The notes under the pieces were generated by a model that saw nothing but the letters and a program-made list of their open reading frames with translations, was not told the DNA's origin and ran no database searches. A stretch of DNA of 64,000 nt from Paenarthrobacter histidinolovorans (GTDB lineage: Bacteria > Actinomycetota > Actinomycetes > Actinomycetales > Micrococcaceae): positions 62,001-126,000 of the forward strand of contig NZ_BMPM01000007.1 of the NCBI RefSeq assembly GCF_014647595.1, given 5' to 3'. Below are positions 63,977-64,000 of this stretch, piece by piece. The position numbers and the translations under genes were made by a program. How positions within the stretch are numbered: the stretch's first letter is position 1; the number at the start of each line of letters is the position of its first letter.

Positions 63977-64000
63977 ATGACCGACACCCAAATAGGCAGC
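63977..64000 (+). CDS. Start of a gene running off the right edge
   Basis: An ATG 7 bases after GGAGG opens a frame (MTDTQIGS) that is cut by the window end after eight codons. The ribosome site supports a real start, but too little is visible to name a product. Confidence 0.55.

Overview
The window reads as a chromosomal segment of a high-GC actinobacterium of the Micrococcaceae, most likely Arthrobacter or Paenarthrobacter. The main evidence is an 830-residue dimethylglycine oxidase whose sequence closely resembles the characterised Arthrobacter globiformis enzyme, together with DUF6318 lipoproteins, an actinobacterial Asp23/DUF6286 envelope operon, and frequent GTG starts and ATGA/GTGA stop-start overlaps. 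There is no rRNA, CRISPR array, transposase or phage gene. Functions are assigned from motifs read in the sequence and from family knowledge; no database search was run.

Left part (1-21.3 kb). The 3' end of a rifampicin-phosphotransferase-like enzyme is followed by a CDF metal exporter, a small zincin, a PfkB sugar kinase and a DMT exporter. A tRNA-Glu/Asp/Phe cluster follows. Next comes a block with a three-gene sugar-type ABC importer, divergent from mgtC-like and glycerophosphodiesterase genes, and this block is bounded by two direct copies of an intergenic repeat. A secreted PKD-like protein with a DUF6318 lipoprotein and a further lipoprotein lead to a five-gene Asp23/alkaline-shock envelope operon, a protein made of 11-residue helical repeats and an AlkD-like protein. 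A metal-homeostasis group follows: a CopC-like protein lacking its copper domain, a DsbA-like thioredoxin, a second CDF exporter, an ArsR/SmtB sensor with two possible metal sites, and a CtaG-like protein.

Middle (21.3-38.5 kb). An XRE regulator is followed by a second sugar ABC importer (binding protein, two permeases, small membrane protein) with its LacI regulator and a LacI-type operator. Neither importer operon encodes an ATPase, so both probably share one encoded elsewhere. Then come a conserved hypothetical, exonuclease III, an HdeD-like membrane protein, a NarL-type two-component system divergent from a secreted HbpS/GlcG-like protein (the arrangement of the Streptomyces HbpS-SenS-SenR system), an ankyrin lipoprotein, a CoA-transferase/thiolase operon with a divergent IclR regulator and paired operators, and GNAT, VOC and fasciclin proteins.

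Right part (38.3-61.5 kb) is the most coherent system. A BCCT transporter can import glycine betaine. A Rieske oxygenase and its reductase (GbcA/GbcB-like) demethylate it to dimethylglycine plus formaldehyde. Dimethylglycine oxidase then gives sarcosine and methylene-tetrahydrofolate. FolD, a FchA-like cyclohydrolase and PurU take the folate-bound carbon to formate, and an FdhF/YdeP-type molybdoenzyme with MoeA and FdhD can oxidise it to CO2. Free formaldehyde can be oxidised by a zinc formaldehyde dehydrogenase or fixed by hexulose-phosphate synthase and isomerase (the ribulose monophosphate route). Regulators of the IclR, GntR, LysR and an unusual kinase-like-LuxR type are interleaved, and three intergenic regions share an AT-rich GATATATY motif. 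Sarcosine oxidase and glyA are not in the window. The segment ends with a glycogen-debranching-type enzyme and the first codons of another gene.
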